Positions 9,390-19,900 of a stretch of 64,000 bases of DNA are shown piece after piece; the first letter of the stretch is position 1; each line of letters starts with the position of its first letter. The stretch spans positions 62,001-126,000 of IMG/VR virus record IMGVR_UViG_3300007734_000759; one strand, given 5' to 3'. A program made the position numbers and the translations under genes. Source of the DNA: a virus. The notes beneath the pieces are model-generated. The model saw nothing but the letters and a program-made list of their open reading frames with translations. It did no database searches and was not told the DNA's origin.

Positions 9390-9415
9390 CCTCCCACTGT
9401 TGTGGGAGGTTTTTT
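9390..9415 (+). terminator. Strong intrinsic terminator after tail tube gene
   Basis: Perfect 8-bp GC-rich stem: CCTCCCAC (9390-9397), 4-nt loop, GTGGGAGG (9402-9409), then TTTTTT (9410-9415) and more T/A. The TTG used by the downstream promoter (9400-9402) straddles the loop and right arm. Confidence 0.9.
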
Positions 9416-9431
9416 ATTTTAGTATATTTAT
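9400..9431 (+). promoter_or_regulatory. Host-type promoter overlapping the terminator, plus TATATTTAT
   Basis: TTG at 9400-9402, 20 nt, TATATTTA at 9423-9430. It fits both the Bacteroidetes housekeeping pattern and the phage ATATTTAT motif, so this gene may be read under both programmes. ATG follows 21 nt later at 9452. Confidence 0.6.
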
Positions 9432-9451
9432 AATAAAATGTTTTTTAAATT

Positions 9452-10213
9452 ATGGAATCAAAGTTTAAGTTGCCAACAGAAATAGTTGAGTTGCCATCAA
9501 AAGGTTTACTGTACTCACAAGAAAGTCCTCTATCTAAAGGTACAATTGAAATGAAGTACATGACCACAAAAGAAGAGGATATCCTAACAAATCAAAATTA
9601 TATCCGTCAAGGAATTGTAATTGATAAATTACTACAGTCGATGATTATTACTGATATAAATTTCGATGATTTATTGATCGGAGACAAAGACGCTATTATG
9701 GTAGCTGCAAGAATTTTAGGGTACGGTAAGGATTATGTAGTATCATACGAGGATCCGTTAACAGGACAAAACCAGAGCTATGCTGTTGACCTAACCTCGT
9801 TAAAGGACAAACCACTATCTCCAGCACTAAAGAAAGCACAGGGAGTGAATGAATTTACTTTTACGCTTCCTCATAGTAAGACTGACATAACTTTCCGTTT
9901 AATGACCCACGGATTGGATAAGCAAATTGATAAGGAACTTGCAGGATTGAAAAAAATTAATCCTAATGCAACAGCAGAAATGTCAACTAGGTTAAAGTAT
10001 ATTATCACATCTGCGGGAGGATCACGTGACCAAAAAGATATTAGAGAGTTTGTAGACAATTACCTACTTGCAATCGATTCACGTGCCTTACGCGAGTATA
10101 TGGCGGAACTTACCCCTGGAATCGATTTAACATATACTTTTGAAAAAGATGGCTACGTTGAGGAGGGCGTAGATCTCCCAATTGGGGTTGACTTTTTTTG
10201 GCCTAAGTCCTGA
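9452..10213 (+). CDS. T4-type baseplate / tail assembly chaperone-like protein
   Basis: A 253-residue protein with an N-terminal PTEIVELPSKGLLYSQESPL signature followed by IEMKYMTTKEEDILTNQNYI, recognisable as the T4-like baseplate protein family (gp26-like; T4_baseplate-type). Located between tail tube and tape measure, the place where many tailed phages keep tail assembly chaperones. The final residues are read through a seven-T run (10193-10199) and then a stop at 10211-10213. In the +1 (or -2) frame the run leads into the next small ORF, so this gene may make a minor longer product, as G/GT of lambda do. Which of the two roles applies is open. Confidence 0.65.
   Translation: MESKFKLPTEIVELPSKGLLYSQESPLSKGTIEMKYMTTKEEDILTNQNYIRQGIVIDKLLQSMIITDINFDDLLIGDKDAIMVAARILGYGKDYVVSYEDPLTGQNQSYAVDLTSLKDKPLSPALKKAQGVNEFTFTLPHSKTDITFRLMTHGLDKQIDKELAGLKKINPNATAEMSTRLKYIITSAGGSRDQKDIREFVDNYLLAIDSRALREYMAELTPGIDLTYTFEKDGYVEEGVDLPIGVDFFWPKS
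10193..10199 (+). other. T7 run, candidate frameshift site
   Basis: Seven consecutive T in the 41-nt overlap (10173-10213) where the upstream frame and the downstream frame are both open. Slipping +1 or -2 here would fuse the 253-residue protein to the downstream 87-residue ORF. Confidence 0.35.
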
Positions 10214-10220
10214 ATATAGA

Positions 10221-10484
10221 ATGTCTGTTTTTAGACAACTACATGAAATCGTTTATCATGGCAATGGAGGATACGATTGGGAAACTGTATATAATATGCC
10301 TCTATGGTTAAGAAGGTTTACTTTCAATGAAATCCAAGCATACCACAATAAACGTAGTAAACAAGAAGATGAGGATGTTGTAGAAACAACAAGACAAAAC
10401 ATACGAGCAGCAGGGTTTGACAGATCCTCAACAAACCAAAAGATACCAGTTCCAGACTATGTAACAAAAGCGGGCAAAAAGTAG
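10221..10484 (+). CDS. Small tail-assembly protein, possibly expressed by frameshift
   Basis: 87 residues from ATG at 10221, 7 nt after the upstream stop; the frame is open back to 10173 and includes the T7 run, so it may also be translated as a C-terminal extension of the preceding protein. Sequence begins MSVFRQLHEIVYHGNGGYDW and contains PLWLRRFTFNEIQAYHNKR, a Trp/Arg-rich segment seen in small T4-like tail assembly proteins. Its stop is inside the stem of a hairpin. Position between tube and tape-measure genes matches the second half of a chaperone G/GT pair. Confidence 0.6.
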   Translation: MSVFRQLHEIVYHGNGGYDWETVYNMPLWLRRFTFNEIQAYHNKRSKQEDEDVVETTRQNIRAAGFDRSSTNQKIPVPDYVTKAGKK

Positions 10485-10491
10485 CCCGCTT
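10470..10491 (+). terminator. Hairpin at end of tail-assembly gene, weak terminator
   Basis: GCGGGC (10470-10475), 8-nt A-rich loop, GCCCGC (10484-10489), then TTTATATTTAT. The T tract is short, so termination would be partial; the stem overlaps the stop codon. Confidence 0.5.
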
Positions 10492-10500
10492 TATATTTAT
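10492..10500 (+). promoter_or_regulatory. TATATTTAT candidate late-promoter motif
   Basis: Motif directly after the GCGGGC hairpin, 22 nt before the tape-measure ATG at 10523. No TTG 20 nt upstream. Confidence 0.45.
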
Positions 10501-10522
10501 AAGAGCATGCAAACTAATATAA

Positions 10523-13501
10523 ATGGGGCAAAGTAAACAAGATATACAAAATCTGATAGATCAACTTAATCAACTAAGAAAGGATGCTAACCGTCCTTTA
10601 GTGGATTTTGATGAGAAACAGTTTCAAGATGCTGCAAGATATGCTAAGGAGCTTAAAACACAGATCGACGAGGCACGAAGGACTTCAAAAGATTTAGCAA
10701 GTGAGTGGACTTATATTACAGATAGAATAAAAGAAGCATCTAAAAACTTAGAAGGTAACAATAGACATTTAGAAACTGCTAAACAAGCTTATAGTAGAAT
10801 AGCAAATTTAACAGAGCAACTAGAACAACATGCCACTCAACAGTCAAATTTATCGATTATAGAGCTAAGAACTATAAGAGCGAAGCTGGCTGAAGAAAAA
10901 AAATTACTAAATCAACAACTACAGCTGACAGATTTATCAGAGCAGGAACGACAGACTCTGGAAGAGAAATTAAAGCTTACTGATGAGCAGATTCAGAAAA
11001 GCACTAAGCTGATAAAGGAAGAGCAAAAACTTTCAAAGATTTTCTCGGATCAGAGAGAAATACTTAAAGAGGAAGTTCAACAAAGCATAAAACGAAACCT
11101 TGAAGCGATAAGCTACGGAAGTATTCTAAAAGGAGTATACAACGCAGCCGTAAACCTCAGCGATAAAACTTATCAAAACCAAGTAAACCTAGGGTTATCC
11201 AGCAAAGCAGCTCAGGAGATGACCAATAACCTGATGCAGGTGTCTTCGACAATGAAGAACGTCACGTTTGCAGATGCCGTAACGAGCAACCAGGAACTAA
11301 ATGATCAGTTCGGAGTATCGACACAGTTTTCTAATGAGATGATACAATCTCAACAGCAGATGAAAGATTTGCTGGGACTTAGCTCAGAGGAAGCAGGCAG
11401 GTTGGCGTCTTATACTGTATTGACAGGAGTAAAGCAAAACGATTTAACCAAGTCGATAGGTAAAAGCAGTGATAAACTCCTTAACAATAAAAAAATACTA
11501 AAAGAAGTTCTATCAATTGACGGGCAGCTGGCAGCCCAATATAAAAATGAGCCAAAACTTATAGCAAAGGCGGTTGAGCAAACAACTAAACTAGGTCTAA
11601 CTCTAAAACAAGCAGCAGATGCTTCAAGAGGTTTATTAGATTTTGAAAGCAGTATTGCCAACGAACTTGAAGCTGAACTACTGACAGGTAAGGACTTAAA
11701 TTTAGAAAAAGCACGATACCTAGCCCTACAAGGCGACTCTGCAGGGGCAGCTAAGGAGATGATGCGAGAGGTAGGAGGATTGGCTGGATTCCAAAAGATG
11801 AACGTCCTACAACAAGATGCATTAGCTAAGTCTGTGGGAATGACAACTGACCAGCTTGCGGATGCAATGAAGAAGGAGGAGGAGATAAATAAGATTCGCA
11901 GAGAAGGGGGACCTGCAGCATTAGGAAGAATTGAAGAACTAAAAAGACAAGGCAAGACAGAGGAAGCAAACCAACTCCAGAAAAGCTTAGCTGAAGGAAA
12001 AAGTCTAGATGTTGCTGAGAAGGAATTGTCCATCAGCCAACAAATGCAAAAAAATAAGGACAAGCTTACACAAGCATTAACTAAACTAGTTGCTTCTCCT
12101 GCAATGACAGCAATATCTAAAACACTAGGATTCCTAGCGGATATGCTAGCTAATCCAGTTGTAAGTGCTGCCTTAGGTGGTATAGGAGCAGCAGCAGCCA
12201 TAGTAGCAGGTATCGGAGCTGTTAGGAGTGTTATAGGAGTAGTAAAAAACATGCTGTTTGGCAAAAGAGGTGAATCAGCCAACCGACCTCTCTACACACA
12301 AAACGTAGGAGGAGGAGGAGGCGGAGGGTCTGCCTCTGCAGACTTAGCAGGAGCTCTTACAGGTGAAGGTGGAGGAGAAGGTGGAGGAGAAGGCGGAGGA
12401 GGTATTATGAGCATGTTTAAAAAAGGTGGATTAAAAAACATATTCAAAAAAGGAGGACTTAAAAATCTAATCAAAGGTGGAGGAGGATTGAAGGGTATGC
12501 TTAAAGGAGGATTAGGAGCAGTGATGGGAAGCGGTGGAGGAGGAATAGCATCAATGCTACTAGGAGGTGAAGGAGGAGGATTTTTAGATTCAATTATGGG
12601 GGGAGGAGCTTCAGAAAGTGCAGGAGGAGCTCCAAGCAGTACAGGTCCACTAACAAAGTCAGGTAAACCTGATATGCGGTACAAAGCTAATAGAGTAGGT
12701 GCTACAACTTCAAAAAGTGCATCCGTAGCAGGAGATGTAGCAGAAACAGCTTCAAAGGGAAAAGGAGGATTGTTTTCGAAAGTGGGAAACTTCTTTGGAG
12801 GAATGGCTAAAAAAGCAGGTGGCTTTTTAAGCAAACTTAATCCAATGACCTACTTAAAAAAAATATTTACAGATAAAGGAATACTTAAAAAGGTTTTAAG
12901 TAAAATACCTAAAATAGGAAGTATAGCCAATTTAGCTATGACCGCCTACGATCTATATAGCAAAGGTGCTTCACTAGCTGAAATGAAGGAGCAAGGAGCA
13001 AGTTATCAAGACATAGGAAAACAGTTACTGATGACGATAGGAGATTTAGGAGGAACCTTCTTAGGAGGAATGTTAGGAACGTTAATAGGTCCGGGACCAG
13101 GAAACCTACTAGGAGGTATGCTAGGAGGAATGGCAGGTAGTGCATTAGCAGGTTTGATAGCGGATAATGTTAACTTAGAGGGATTAGGCAAAACCGTTGC
13201 AGGAATATTTGGAGGGGGTGGCGGTAGTGCACCTAAACCTGCTACAAAGGTGGAAGACGCGATCATCTCGGGACAAGGCCCAATAGTGAAAACATCAGCA
13301 GGAGTATTTCAAGGTCGTCCGGATGATGTAGCTATACTTGGTACAAAGGTAGGAGCAGGTGGGGGAAATTCGGAAATGGTGAATGAACTTAGGGCAATTC
13401 GACAAGTGTTGAGTCAAATTTTAGCAAAAGAAGGAGATATAACTTTGGATGGAATTAAATTAGGTACAGCATTAAGCATTTCAACTAGAAAACTTCAATA
13501 A
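10523..13501 (+). CDS. Tape measure protein
   Basis: A 992-residue protein with the standard tape-measure build: residues 1-190 nearly continuous charged coiled coil, a central helical region (LGLSSKAAQEM..., GLTLKQAADASRGLLDF), a hydrophobic membrane-like segment near residues 547-575, a long Gly-rich zone (~590-700, many GGG and GGGEGGGEGGGG blocks), more hydrophobic Gly-zipper stretches (~835-885), and the common C-terminal end ITLDGIKLGTALSISTRKLQ. It sets tail length and is ejected ahead of DNA, where hydrophobic segments may act at the host membrane. Counterpart of T4 gp29 by position, though not by obvious sequence. Confidence 0.85.
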   Translation: MGQSKQDIQNLIDQLNQLRKDANRPLVDFDEKQFQDAARYAKELKTQIDEARRTSKDLASEWTYITDRIKEASKNLEGNNRHLETAKQAYSRIANLTEQLEQHATQQSNLSIIELRTIRAKLAEEKKLLNQQLQLTDLSEQERQTLEEKLKLTDEQIQKSTKLIKEEQKLSKIFSDQREILKEEVQQSIKRNLEAISYGSILKGVYNAAVNLSDKTYQNQVNLGLSSKAAQEMTNNLMQVSSTMKNVTFADAVTSNQELNDQFGVSTQFSNEMIQSQQQMKDLLGLSSEEAGRLASYTVLTGVKQNDLTKSIGKSSDKLLNNKKILKEVLSIDGQLAAQYKNEPKLIAKAVEQTTKLGLTLKQAADASRGLLDFESSIANELEAELLTGKDLNLEKARYLALQGDSAGAAKEMMREVGGLAGFQKMNVLQQDALAKSVGMTTDQLADAMKKEEEINKIRREGGPAALGRIEELKRQGKTEEANQLQKSLAEGKSLDVAEKELSISQQMQKNKDKLTQALTKLVASPAMTAISKTLGFLADMLANPVVSAALGGIGAAAAIVAGIGAVRSVIGVVKNMLFGKRGESANRPLYTQNVGGGGGGGSASADLAGALTGEGGGEGGGEGGGGIMSMFKKGGLKNIFKKGGLKNLIKGGGGLKGMLKGGLGAVMGSGGGGIASMLLGGEGGGFLDSIMGGGASESAGGAPSSTGPLTKSGKPDMRYKANRVGATTSKSASVAGDVAETASKGKGGLFSKVGNFFGGMAKKAGGFLSKLNPMTYLKKIFTDKGILKKVLSKIPKIGSIANLAMTAYDLYSKGASLAEMKEQGASYQDIGKQLLMTIGDLGGTFLGGMLGTLIGPGPGNLLGGMLGGMAGSALAGLIADNVNLEGLGKTVAGIFGGGGGSAPKPATKVEDAIISGQGPIVKTSAGVFQGRPDDVAILGTKVGAGGGNSEMVNELRAIRQVLSQILAKEGDITLDGIKLGTALSISTRKLQ

Positions 13502-13505
13502 GTTA

Positions 13506-13514
13506 GATATTTAT
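13506..13514 (+). promoter_or_regulatory. GATATTTAT candidate late-promoter motif
   Basis: Motif just after the tape-measure stop, 15 nt before ATG 13530; continues as CATAAAA, matching the extended form ATTTATnATAAA seen at several sites. Confidence 0.45.
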
Positions 13515-13529
13515 CATAAAAGTACTATC

Positions 13530-13859
13530 ATGGGATTATACGATAAACTCACAAAAGGAGGAACTCCTTTCTCAATCACAGGAAACGGATCAACTCCATC
13601 AACAAATCCTCTAGCAACTAAGGATTCTAAAATGCATGCTGATAATAACGCGGCAGGCTATTCACTAAGTGGCCAGAATGCTTCACTAGTTAATTCTCAA
13701 TACCAGCAGTACGTGGATGGAGTACCTAACTTCTTACCACAACCATCTGGATTGGATATCAACGGATTAAAGCCAATAACAGCATTAAAAGATCCTAAAA
13801 CGATATCTATTAACGACAGCTTTTCAAAAGGACAATACCTTAACAATTTACCTCGCTGA
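13530..13859 (+). CDS. Hypothetical tail/baseplate protein
   Basis: A 109-residue protein, Gly/Ser/Asn/Pro-rich and low in secondary structure signals (MGLYDKLTKGGTPFSITGNG start). No family recognised. It starts the baseplate gene run and is separated from the next gene by only 4 nt; the next protein also begins MGL-D-L, so both may use a similar N-terminal anchoring segment. Probably a small baseplate or tube-junction component by position. Confidence 0.65.
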   Translation: MGLYDKLTKGGTPFSITGNGSTPSTNPLATKDSKMHADNNAAGYSLSGQNASLVNSQYQQYVDGVPNFLPQPSGLDINGLKPITALKDPKTISINDSFSKGQYLNNLPR

Positions 13860-13863
13860 TTAA

Positions 13864-16686
13864 ATGGGTCTTGTAGATTTAAAAACCGATCTCAAATCTT
13901 TAAAGTTCGGAAAGGATAGACCTTTCGGTGGTAGCAGTAATCAACCTTATATACAAAAACCAATTCCTGACGAGCTGCCAGTATCCTCTCCTGATTTTCT
14001 TTTGAGAAATGGATTTTTAAATCCAGTTTCTTCTGCAACAGACGTTGTTAGACTCAGCAAGTATTTCACCGACTTGAAAACTCCTTCAGGTATTTTATTC
14101 ACACTAAAGCAGAATACTTTATCTAGAACAGCAGTAAGAACCCAAGCATCGGTAGGACCACTAAACGATAAAATATACCTACCAACAAATACACTAGCCC
14201 AGGCCGCAGGTGTATCTACTGGACTGCATCTCAACAAACAAGGCGCTTTTGGAGGCGTAGCAGAGGATTTAGGATTCGGAGCGACATACGTCTCCAGACT
14301 TAGATTTTTAGGCACTCTAGGGCCTGTAGCAAACAGGTTAGTTGAGTTATATGACAGTAAGATCGAAGGACAGTTTATAGCAGGTATTCCAATAAACAAT
14401 GTATCTCCATTTGGTGGAGAGCTGCTTAGGTATCAAGGAGGTCCTGGTGCTCCGTTGGGAATAGGACAAACTAAGATTAAATTTGCAAAAGGCAGCCCAG
14501 GAATTCCTTCACAGATAGGACCTTTAAGAACTGGTAACAATAATCTGCAAATAAAATTAGGGAAGGCAAAAGGATTCATCTCAAGTGTCAATCAAAACCT
14601 TATACAAGACTATACTCCAAAGTTAGGAGTTACGTATGAGTACGATGCATCCTCAACAACCAATACTAATATTATAGGAGATACACTATTTCCTAATCCA
14701 CTATCCCCAGGAGGAACCATCCTGAATCCACAATTCAATCCACAGATATATAATCAAAGTCCAAACGGAGATATATACATAGGTCCAACAGGTCCTGAAA
14801 TTAATCAAAGTAAACTTCAACAATCGATATTGAGACCTATTCCTACTATCGATTATGTGAAAGTAGCAGGAATTGATCCAACCCTAACTATATCTGGGAA
14901 AGCGGCATCAGCAACTTCTAAGTACTACCTAAGTGCTAATGCATCAGGATTTAGTGCTGCGCAGAAGGCACAAATATTAAGCAGTTATCCTAACGGTCCA
15001 AACAACACAGTTACATTAGCATTTGACGGAACTGTTTATAAAAAAGACAACAAAGGAGAATTACTATTTAATCCCAGCACATCAGGACCAGAGCTGCTAG
15101 GTACAGTAGCATCTAGGTATCAACAAGGCAATGCTAAGCAGGTAAGCTTAAATAACTCAAACTCAGGTCTTTTTAGATCAACATTAGGAGTAACTACCGG
15201 CTACCAAGGAGTACCAGTACAACCCCAATCATTTACACCTAACATATACAAATCAGGTTCGTACATAACCCCAATACTTGATACAACTCTAGCCGCTTTA
15301 AAAAATCCTCAAGCAACAGCAGCTCAAGTTAGCTTAAACAACTCAGCATCGGGAGATTTTAAATCTTTGCTGCAAATTACAAACGAAAGTGGCTCCCAAT
15401 TCGTAGATAGATCTTTTAAACTAGACTATGAGCCGACACTTAACTTAGGAGAGATAGGACCTTTACCAGCTCAGTATATACAAAAGAGCGTATATACTAC
15501 ATTAGAGCGAAATGCTGATAGTAAGGAATCTAGATTAGGATTAAGTTCGCTAGCAAGCGGAAGCTTTAAATTTGAAGCATCCCTAATAGGAGCACAGCTT
15601 AGAGCACCGAGCGTTTATCAAGACTCCGGTAGTGTGAAAGTTGATACAACAGCAGTTCGAGGGGGAGTAGGTGGAGGAGGAGCTTCTCTAACAGCAGGAT
15701 CTACCTACACATACACACAGCAACAATTAATAGATGTTAGTAAGGAAAATTTAAGAAAAGTACAGGATTTTCGCCAGGTACTTCGGGAACAGAAAAAACT
15801 AGGAGAGATATCTCCTGATTTGAATGTAAGTGCCAACGCACCTTCCTATGCTGATAACAATATAGAAAAAAGAACAAACCTAGGTGATCCAGGCAAGCCT
15901 GGAAGAAGTCTAGTCAGCTACACGGCAGGACCAGTACAAGCAGGATCCAAAGTAGCAGATCCGTTAGATAAAATAAACGCATTATCTGTATACAAAAGTA
16001 CTGGAGTAACAACTAACTTAGTTAAAAACGATTTAGTTAAGTTTAGAATAGCAGCCATCGATAGCAACAGTCCAAACAAAAAAGAATTCTTGCATTTTAG
16101 AGCTTTCTTAAACAACTTCAGCGATAGCTATACAGCAACATGGAATCCTATATCGTATGTAGGCAGAGGAGAAAGCTTTTACAGCTATAATGGATTCGGT
16201 AGAACAATTTCTTTAGGGTGGACCGTTGCCGCACAATCCAAACCTGAGTTAATTGCAATGTATAAGAAGTTAAACTTCCTAGCATCCAACTTAGCACCAG
16301 ATTATAGTGGATTAGGATACATGAGAGGACCATTAGTGCAATTGACAGTGGGAGGTTATATATACGAACAAGTAGGATTTATAACAGGAATGACACTTGA
16401 TATTCCTGAGGAAAGTACCTGGGAGATAGGAATTAATGACACGGATGCAGGAAACGATGCAACTGTTAAAGAACTACCTCACATGATCAAAGTTACAAGC
16501 TTTGGTTTTACACCTATTCACGAATTTATTCCAAGAAAGCAAAGGAATAGTTACGGAGAGGATGGCATAGGAGCTGTGCAATCCTACGGCCCTCAGCAGT
16601 ACATAGCATTGGCTGCAAACGAAGATGCAACAGCAACTAACTGGAGCGATGCTGAACAGTATACAATAAACACACTTAAACGTTGA
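13864..16686 (+). CDS. Large baseplate protein, possible tube-cap (gp48/gp54-like)
   Basis: A 940-residue protein. Residues ~1-620 are Gly/Ser/Pro/Asn-rich with repeated ASGxFxS-type motifs (VSLNNSNSGLFRSTLG, VSLNNSASGDFKSLLQ, GLSSLASGSFKFEASL), i.e. three related ~25-residue repeats. The last ~250 residues form a compact domain: FLHFRAFLNNFSDSYTATWN, YNGFGRTISLGWTVAAQSKP, MYKKLNFLASNLAPDYS, and GPLVQLTVGGYIYEQVGFIT, resembling the tube-like fold of baseplate tube-initiator proteins. Role suggested by this domain and by position before the gp53-like and hub genes. Not a firm ortholog call. Confidence 0.6.
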   Translation: MGLVDLKTDLKSLKFGKDRPFGGSSNQPYIQKPIPDELPVSSPDFLLRNGFLNPVSSATDVVRLSKYFTDLKTPSGILFTLKQNTLSRTAVRTQASVGPLNDKIYLPTNTLAQAAGVSTGLHLNKQGAFGGVAEDLGFGATYVSRLRFLGTLGPVANRLVELYDSKIEGQFIAGIPINNVSPFGGELLRYQGGPGAPLGIGQTKIKFAKGSPGIPSQIGPLRTGNNNLQIKLGKAKGFISSVNQNLIQDYTPKLGVTYEYDASSTTNTNIIGDTLFPNPLSPGGTILNPQFNPQIYNQSPNGDIYIGPTGPEINQSKLQQSILRPIPTIDYVKVAGIDPTLTISGKAASATSKYYLSANASGFSAAQKAQILSSYPNGPNNTVTLAFDGTVYKKDNKGELLFNPSTSGPELLGTVASRYQQGNAKQVSLNNSNSGLFRSTLGVTTGYQGVPVQPQSFTPNIYKSGSYITPILDTTLAALKNPQATAAQVSLNNSASGDFKSLLQITNESGSQFVDRSFKLDYEPTLNLGEIGPLPAQYIQKSVYTTLERNADSKESRLGLSSLASGSFKFEASLIGAQLRAPSVYQDSGSVKVDTTAVRGGVGGGGASLTAGSTYTYTQQQLIDVSKENLRKVQDFRQVLREQKKLGEISPDLNVSANAPSYADNNIEKRTNLGDPGKPGRSLVSYTAGPVQAGSKVADPLDKINALSVYKSTGVTTNLVKNDLVKFRIAAIDSNSPNKKEFLHFRAFLNNFSDSYTATWNPISYVGRGESFYSYNGFGRTISLGWTVAAQSKPELIAMYKKLNFLASNLAPDYSGLGYMRGPLVQLTVGGYIYEQVGFITGMTLDIPEESTWEIGINDTDAGNDATVKELPHMIKVTSFGFTPIHEFIPRKQRNSYGEDGIGAVQSYGPQQYIALAANEDATATNWSDAEQYTINTLKR

Positions 16687-16985
16687 TGAGAAGATATCTA
16701 AATATATCAACAGAGAGGATAGAAGGTAAACAAGCTTACATAACCACTCAATATCCTGAGATTCCTCTATCGGAGACTGATCTATACCTGTATGCAACAG
16801 TTGGAGATAGATACGATACCTTAGCATTACAATTTTACGACGATGCAACTTTTTGGTGGGTGATAGCAGCAGCAAATCCCAATAATGGATTAGATTCAAT
16901 TGTACCACCTCCGGGAGTGCAGTTGAGAGTTCCTCAAAATCCATTTGATGTAGTAGCATTATTTAATAGACAAAACGCAAGATAA
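16686..16985 (+). CDS. Baseplate wedge gp53-like / LysM-type protein
   Basis: A 99-residue protein; ATG at 16686 overlaps the previous TGA (TGATG). The segment LYLYATVGDRYDTLALQFYD followed by ATFWWVIAAANP and a Pro-rich loop (VPPPGVQLRVP) is a LysM-like module of the kind found in baseplate wedge protein gp53 and in tail protein X. It would link the hub/tube to the wedges. Only one base separates it from the hub gene, so the two are co-translated. Confidence 0.7.
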   Translation: MRRYLNISTERIEGKQAYITTQYPEIPLSETDLYLYATVGDRYDTLALQFYDDATFWWVIAAANPNNGLDSIVPPPGVQLRVPQNPFDVVALFNRQNAR

Positions 16986-16986
16986 A

Positions 16987-19900
16987 ATGCCAAATATAAT
17001 AGGTGAAGGTTTTAGAGACTTCGTAGTTGATCAAATAACACGAAGAGAAAGACAGTACGGACTTGCCACTAGAACAAACCAAAACATAGCATACCAAAAT
17101 AGTAAAACTGGATGGGTGTGTATGGCTTCTGGAGTAAATGTGGCTGATGTTAACTTTTTTAAAGGATCATCGTATCAAGGGTTAAATGTTGGAGACAATA
17201 CTTTAGCAAAGCAATATGTATTATTCAACGGAACTTATAACAGCTTCAACCAACAAACAACAACTAACGCAGATAAAATCCGAACAGGAATAAATAGAGC
17301 AAATCAGAAGGAAGGGATAAACCGAGACGGTAGTATTCTAAATGAAGGAGCTTATGGATTAGGAGGTCTCGAATTTGGACTAAGACCAATGCCAGGGATT
17401 TCATCTGTAAGCATTACATCAGGACCCAGAGGATCGTTAAGATTTGCTGAGGTAAAAATTAAAGCATGGAACAGAGCCCAGTTTGAAGCGTTGGATGCTC
17501 TATATATGCGAATAGGATACACAGTATTAATTGAATTTGGTCATAGTAATTTCTACTACAACAATGGAACATATGAGGAAAACAATCCTTGGACACTGAC
17601 AGATTCTTTCTTAGACGGTGTTAATAATCTCGGTTCTATAAAAAACGAAGCAGATACTGTGGAGGTTGTTAGAGCAGGTAAGGCATTGGGACAATATGAT
17701 GTGCTTGCTATGATTAGACACCTACGGGAAAAGTCCAATGGTAATTATGATGCTTTATACGGCAAAGTAGTTAATTTTAACTGGAGCTATCAGAAAGATG
17801 GTAGTTATGATATAACTGTTAAAGTAGTTAGTATGGGAGACGTTATTGAGGCCCTAAAGCTCAACACTATGTCAACCCCTAGAAGTCTAGCATCCGGAAG
17901 CACAGCTCAAGAAGGAGAAGCCCAAGCAATCGAAAACCCAACATCAGCACAGCTCATTGAAAGCTACTCAAGTAAGCACGACATAGGTAAGATGCTCAAC
18001 GATGTACGCCTATCAATAGACCAGAACGGTACTGATAGCCCTGGCTACATAAGGTATGTAAAGTATGGTGTTTCAAAAGACTCAACAGGAAGAACCTTAG
18101 TAGATGCATTTAGATTGGGAGTTCTAGGATCCTTTCCTAGGTACTACATACGTCTAGGGTCGTTTCTGCAATGGTACCAAGTAGCAAAAATGATTGTTGT
18201 CAAAGACGACCAACCGTTATTGTCCATTGACTACGACACTGACTCTAATCTAGTGTACTTTGCTGAAGGTCAACGCAGTACTGATCCTACAATATGTATT
18301 CTATCCTTAGAATACCCTCTTATTGACGGAACTAAGAGAGTATACGCCCCTGGAGTGGAGAAGTATGCCGAAAATATAAAGCAAGGGTACGGTAAAATAA
18401 TGAACACGTATATGAACTTCGAGTACCTGCTAACAACATTAGATGCTGTGCAGGATAGTGAAGGGAACGTAGTGTTAGTAGATTTTCTAGAAAAAATTCT
18501 TTCTGGAATCTGCGAAGCTACAGGCAATGTTAATAAACTATCAGTAGCGATAGATGAAGAGGAAAATATTATAAGAATCATAGACGAAGTAAAATTACCA
18601 GGTAGAGACGAGTTAATAGCCAAGCTCAACAAAGGTAAAGCACCTAAACTTGCATTATTTACTATGTATGGGTTTAGGACTGAAGGAAACGGTTCTGGAG
18701 CTAATAGAGGATCTTTCGTAAAAGATTTCAATATACAAACAGGTTTTTCTAAGGAAACCGCTGCAATGATAGCCATAGGAGCTCAAGCAAATGCACAAGT
18801 CGTAGGAGAAGATGCAACAGCATTTTCTGCTTGGAGTAGAGGCTTAGTTGATAGAATCGAACCTAGTAAATTAGATAAAGCAGTCAGCCCCGCTACAGGA
18901 TCATTTGATGAAACGTTTAAAACAGATCTTGTCAACTACAACAAATATCTGAGTGAAATATCAAACGGTAATGGAACAGGAGCACCTACCTTTAATACAA
19001 ACCAAATAAGCACCTGGGCTTCCTTTCAACGAACTTATCTACAATATAAGATTGGAGAAAATGCAAGATCCAAAGATGTAGCTTCGAATACAATAGGCTT
19101 TTTGCCAATCAACCTTTCTTTAACAATGGAAGGGTTATCAGGAATGAAAGTATATCAGAAATTTGCAGTTGATTCTGCTTTTCTACCTGCCAATTACCCA
19201 ACAGCCTTAGAGTTCATTGTAAAATCCATAGCACACTCAATTGAAGGCAACCAATGGACAACAACCATTGAATCGCTAGTAGTTCCTAATTCGATTCCTA
19301 AGACAGGAGAGATGGGATATTTACGAGAGGTACCGTCTGCAAACGGAGCACAAACAGGAACAGGAGGAGGAGCTGCACCACCTCCAACCAATCAAGAACA
19401 GATCATAGGAACAGTTCCAGCAAGAGGAAATGATTCACAAGCAGCAGTAAATGCAATTATTGCAGCTGCAAATCACGTATTTGGAGTACCACTATCACCG
19501 GAAACAAGGTCGCGATGTGCTAGGTACACCTACAACTTAGCAAAATCCTACGTGGAAGCATTAGCTAATAACATTACAAAGCCAAGAGGGGCGTCAGAAC
19601 CAGCAGGAGGAAATGCCAACGATGCCAGCTACCGAGCTGCTCTAACCAAGTTAGGTTATTCAGGAACTAAAATAGGCAATTTTAGAGGATCTGATCTAGA
19701 TGCAGAGTTAAGGAAATCTCAGTTCAACATCGGAGACGTAATAATATACTATAGAGGAAGTGAAAAATTCCACACTCAAATTTACCACAAAGGTTATATA
19801 TCTAAAGGATTCAATTGGGCTTGTGACCAGAAAAACAACTTTGGTGCTAATTTCGTATATAGACGTACACATTCAAACGCTATATTCGAGTTTTGGGTAT

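Noticed and set aside
11410-12834. Long minus-strand open frames opposite the tape-measure gene (and similar ones elsewhere)
   Set aside because: Composition (Ser/Leu/Pro-rich) is that of antisense shadows of Gly/Ala/Lys-rich coding sequence; no promoter, start signal or domain supports them.
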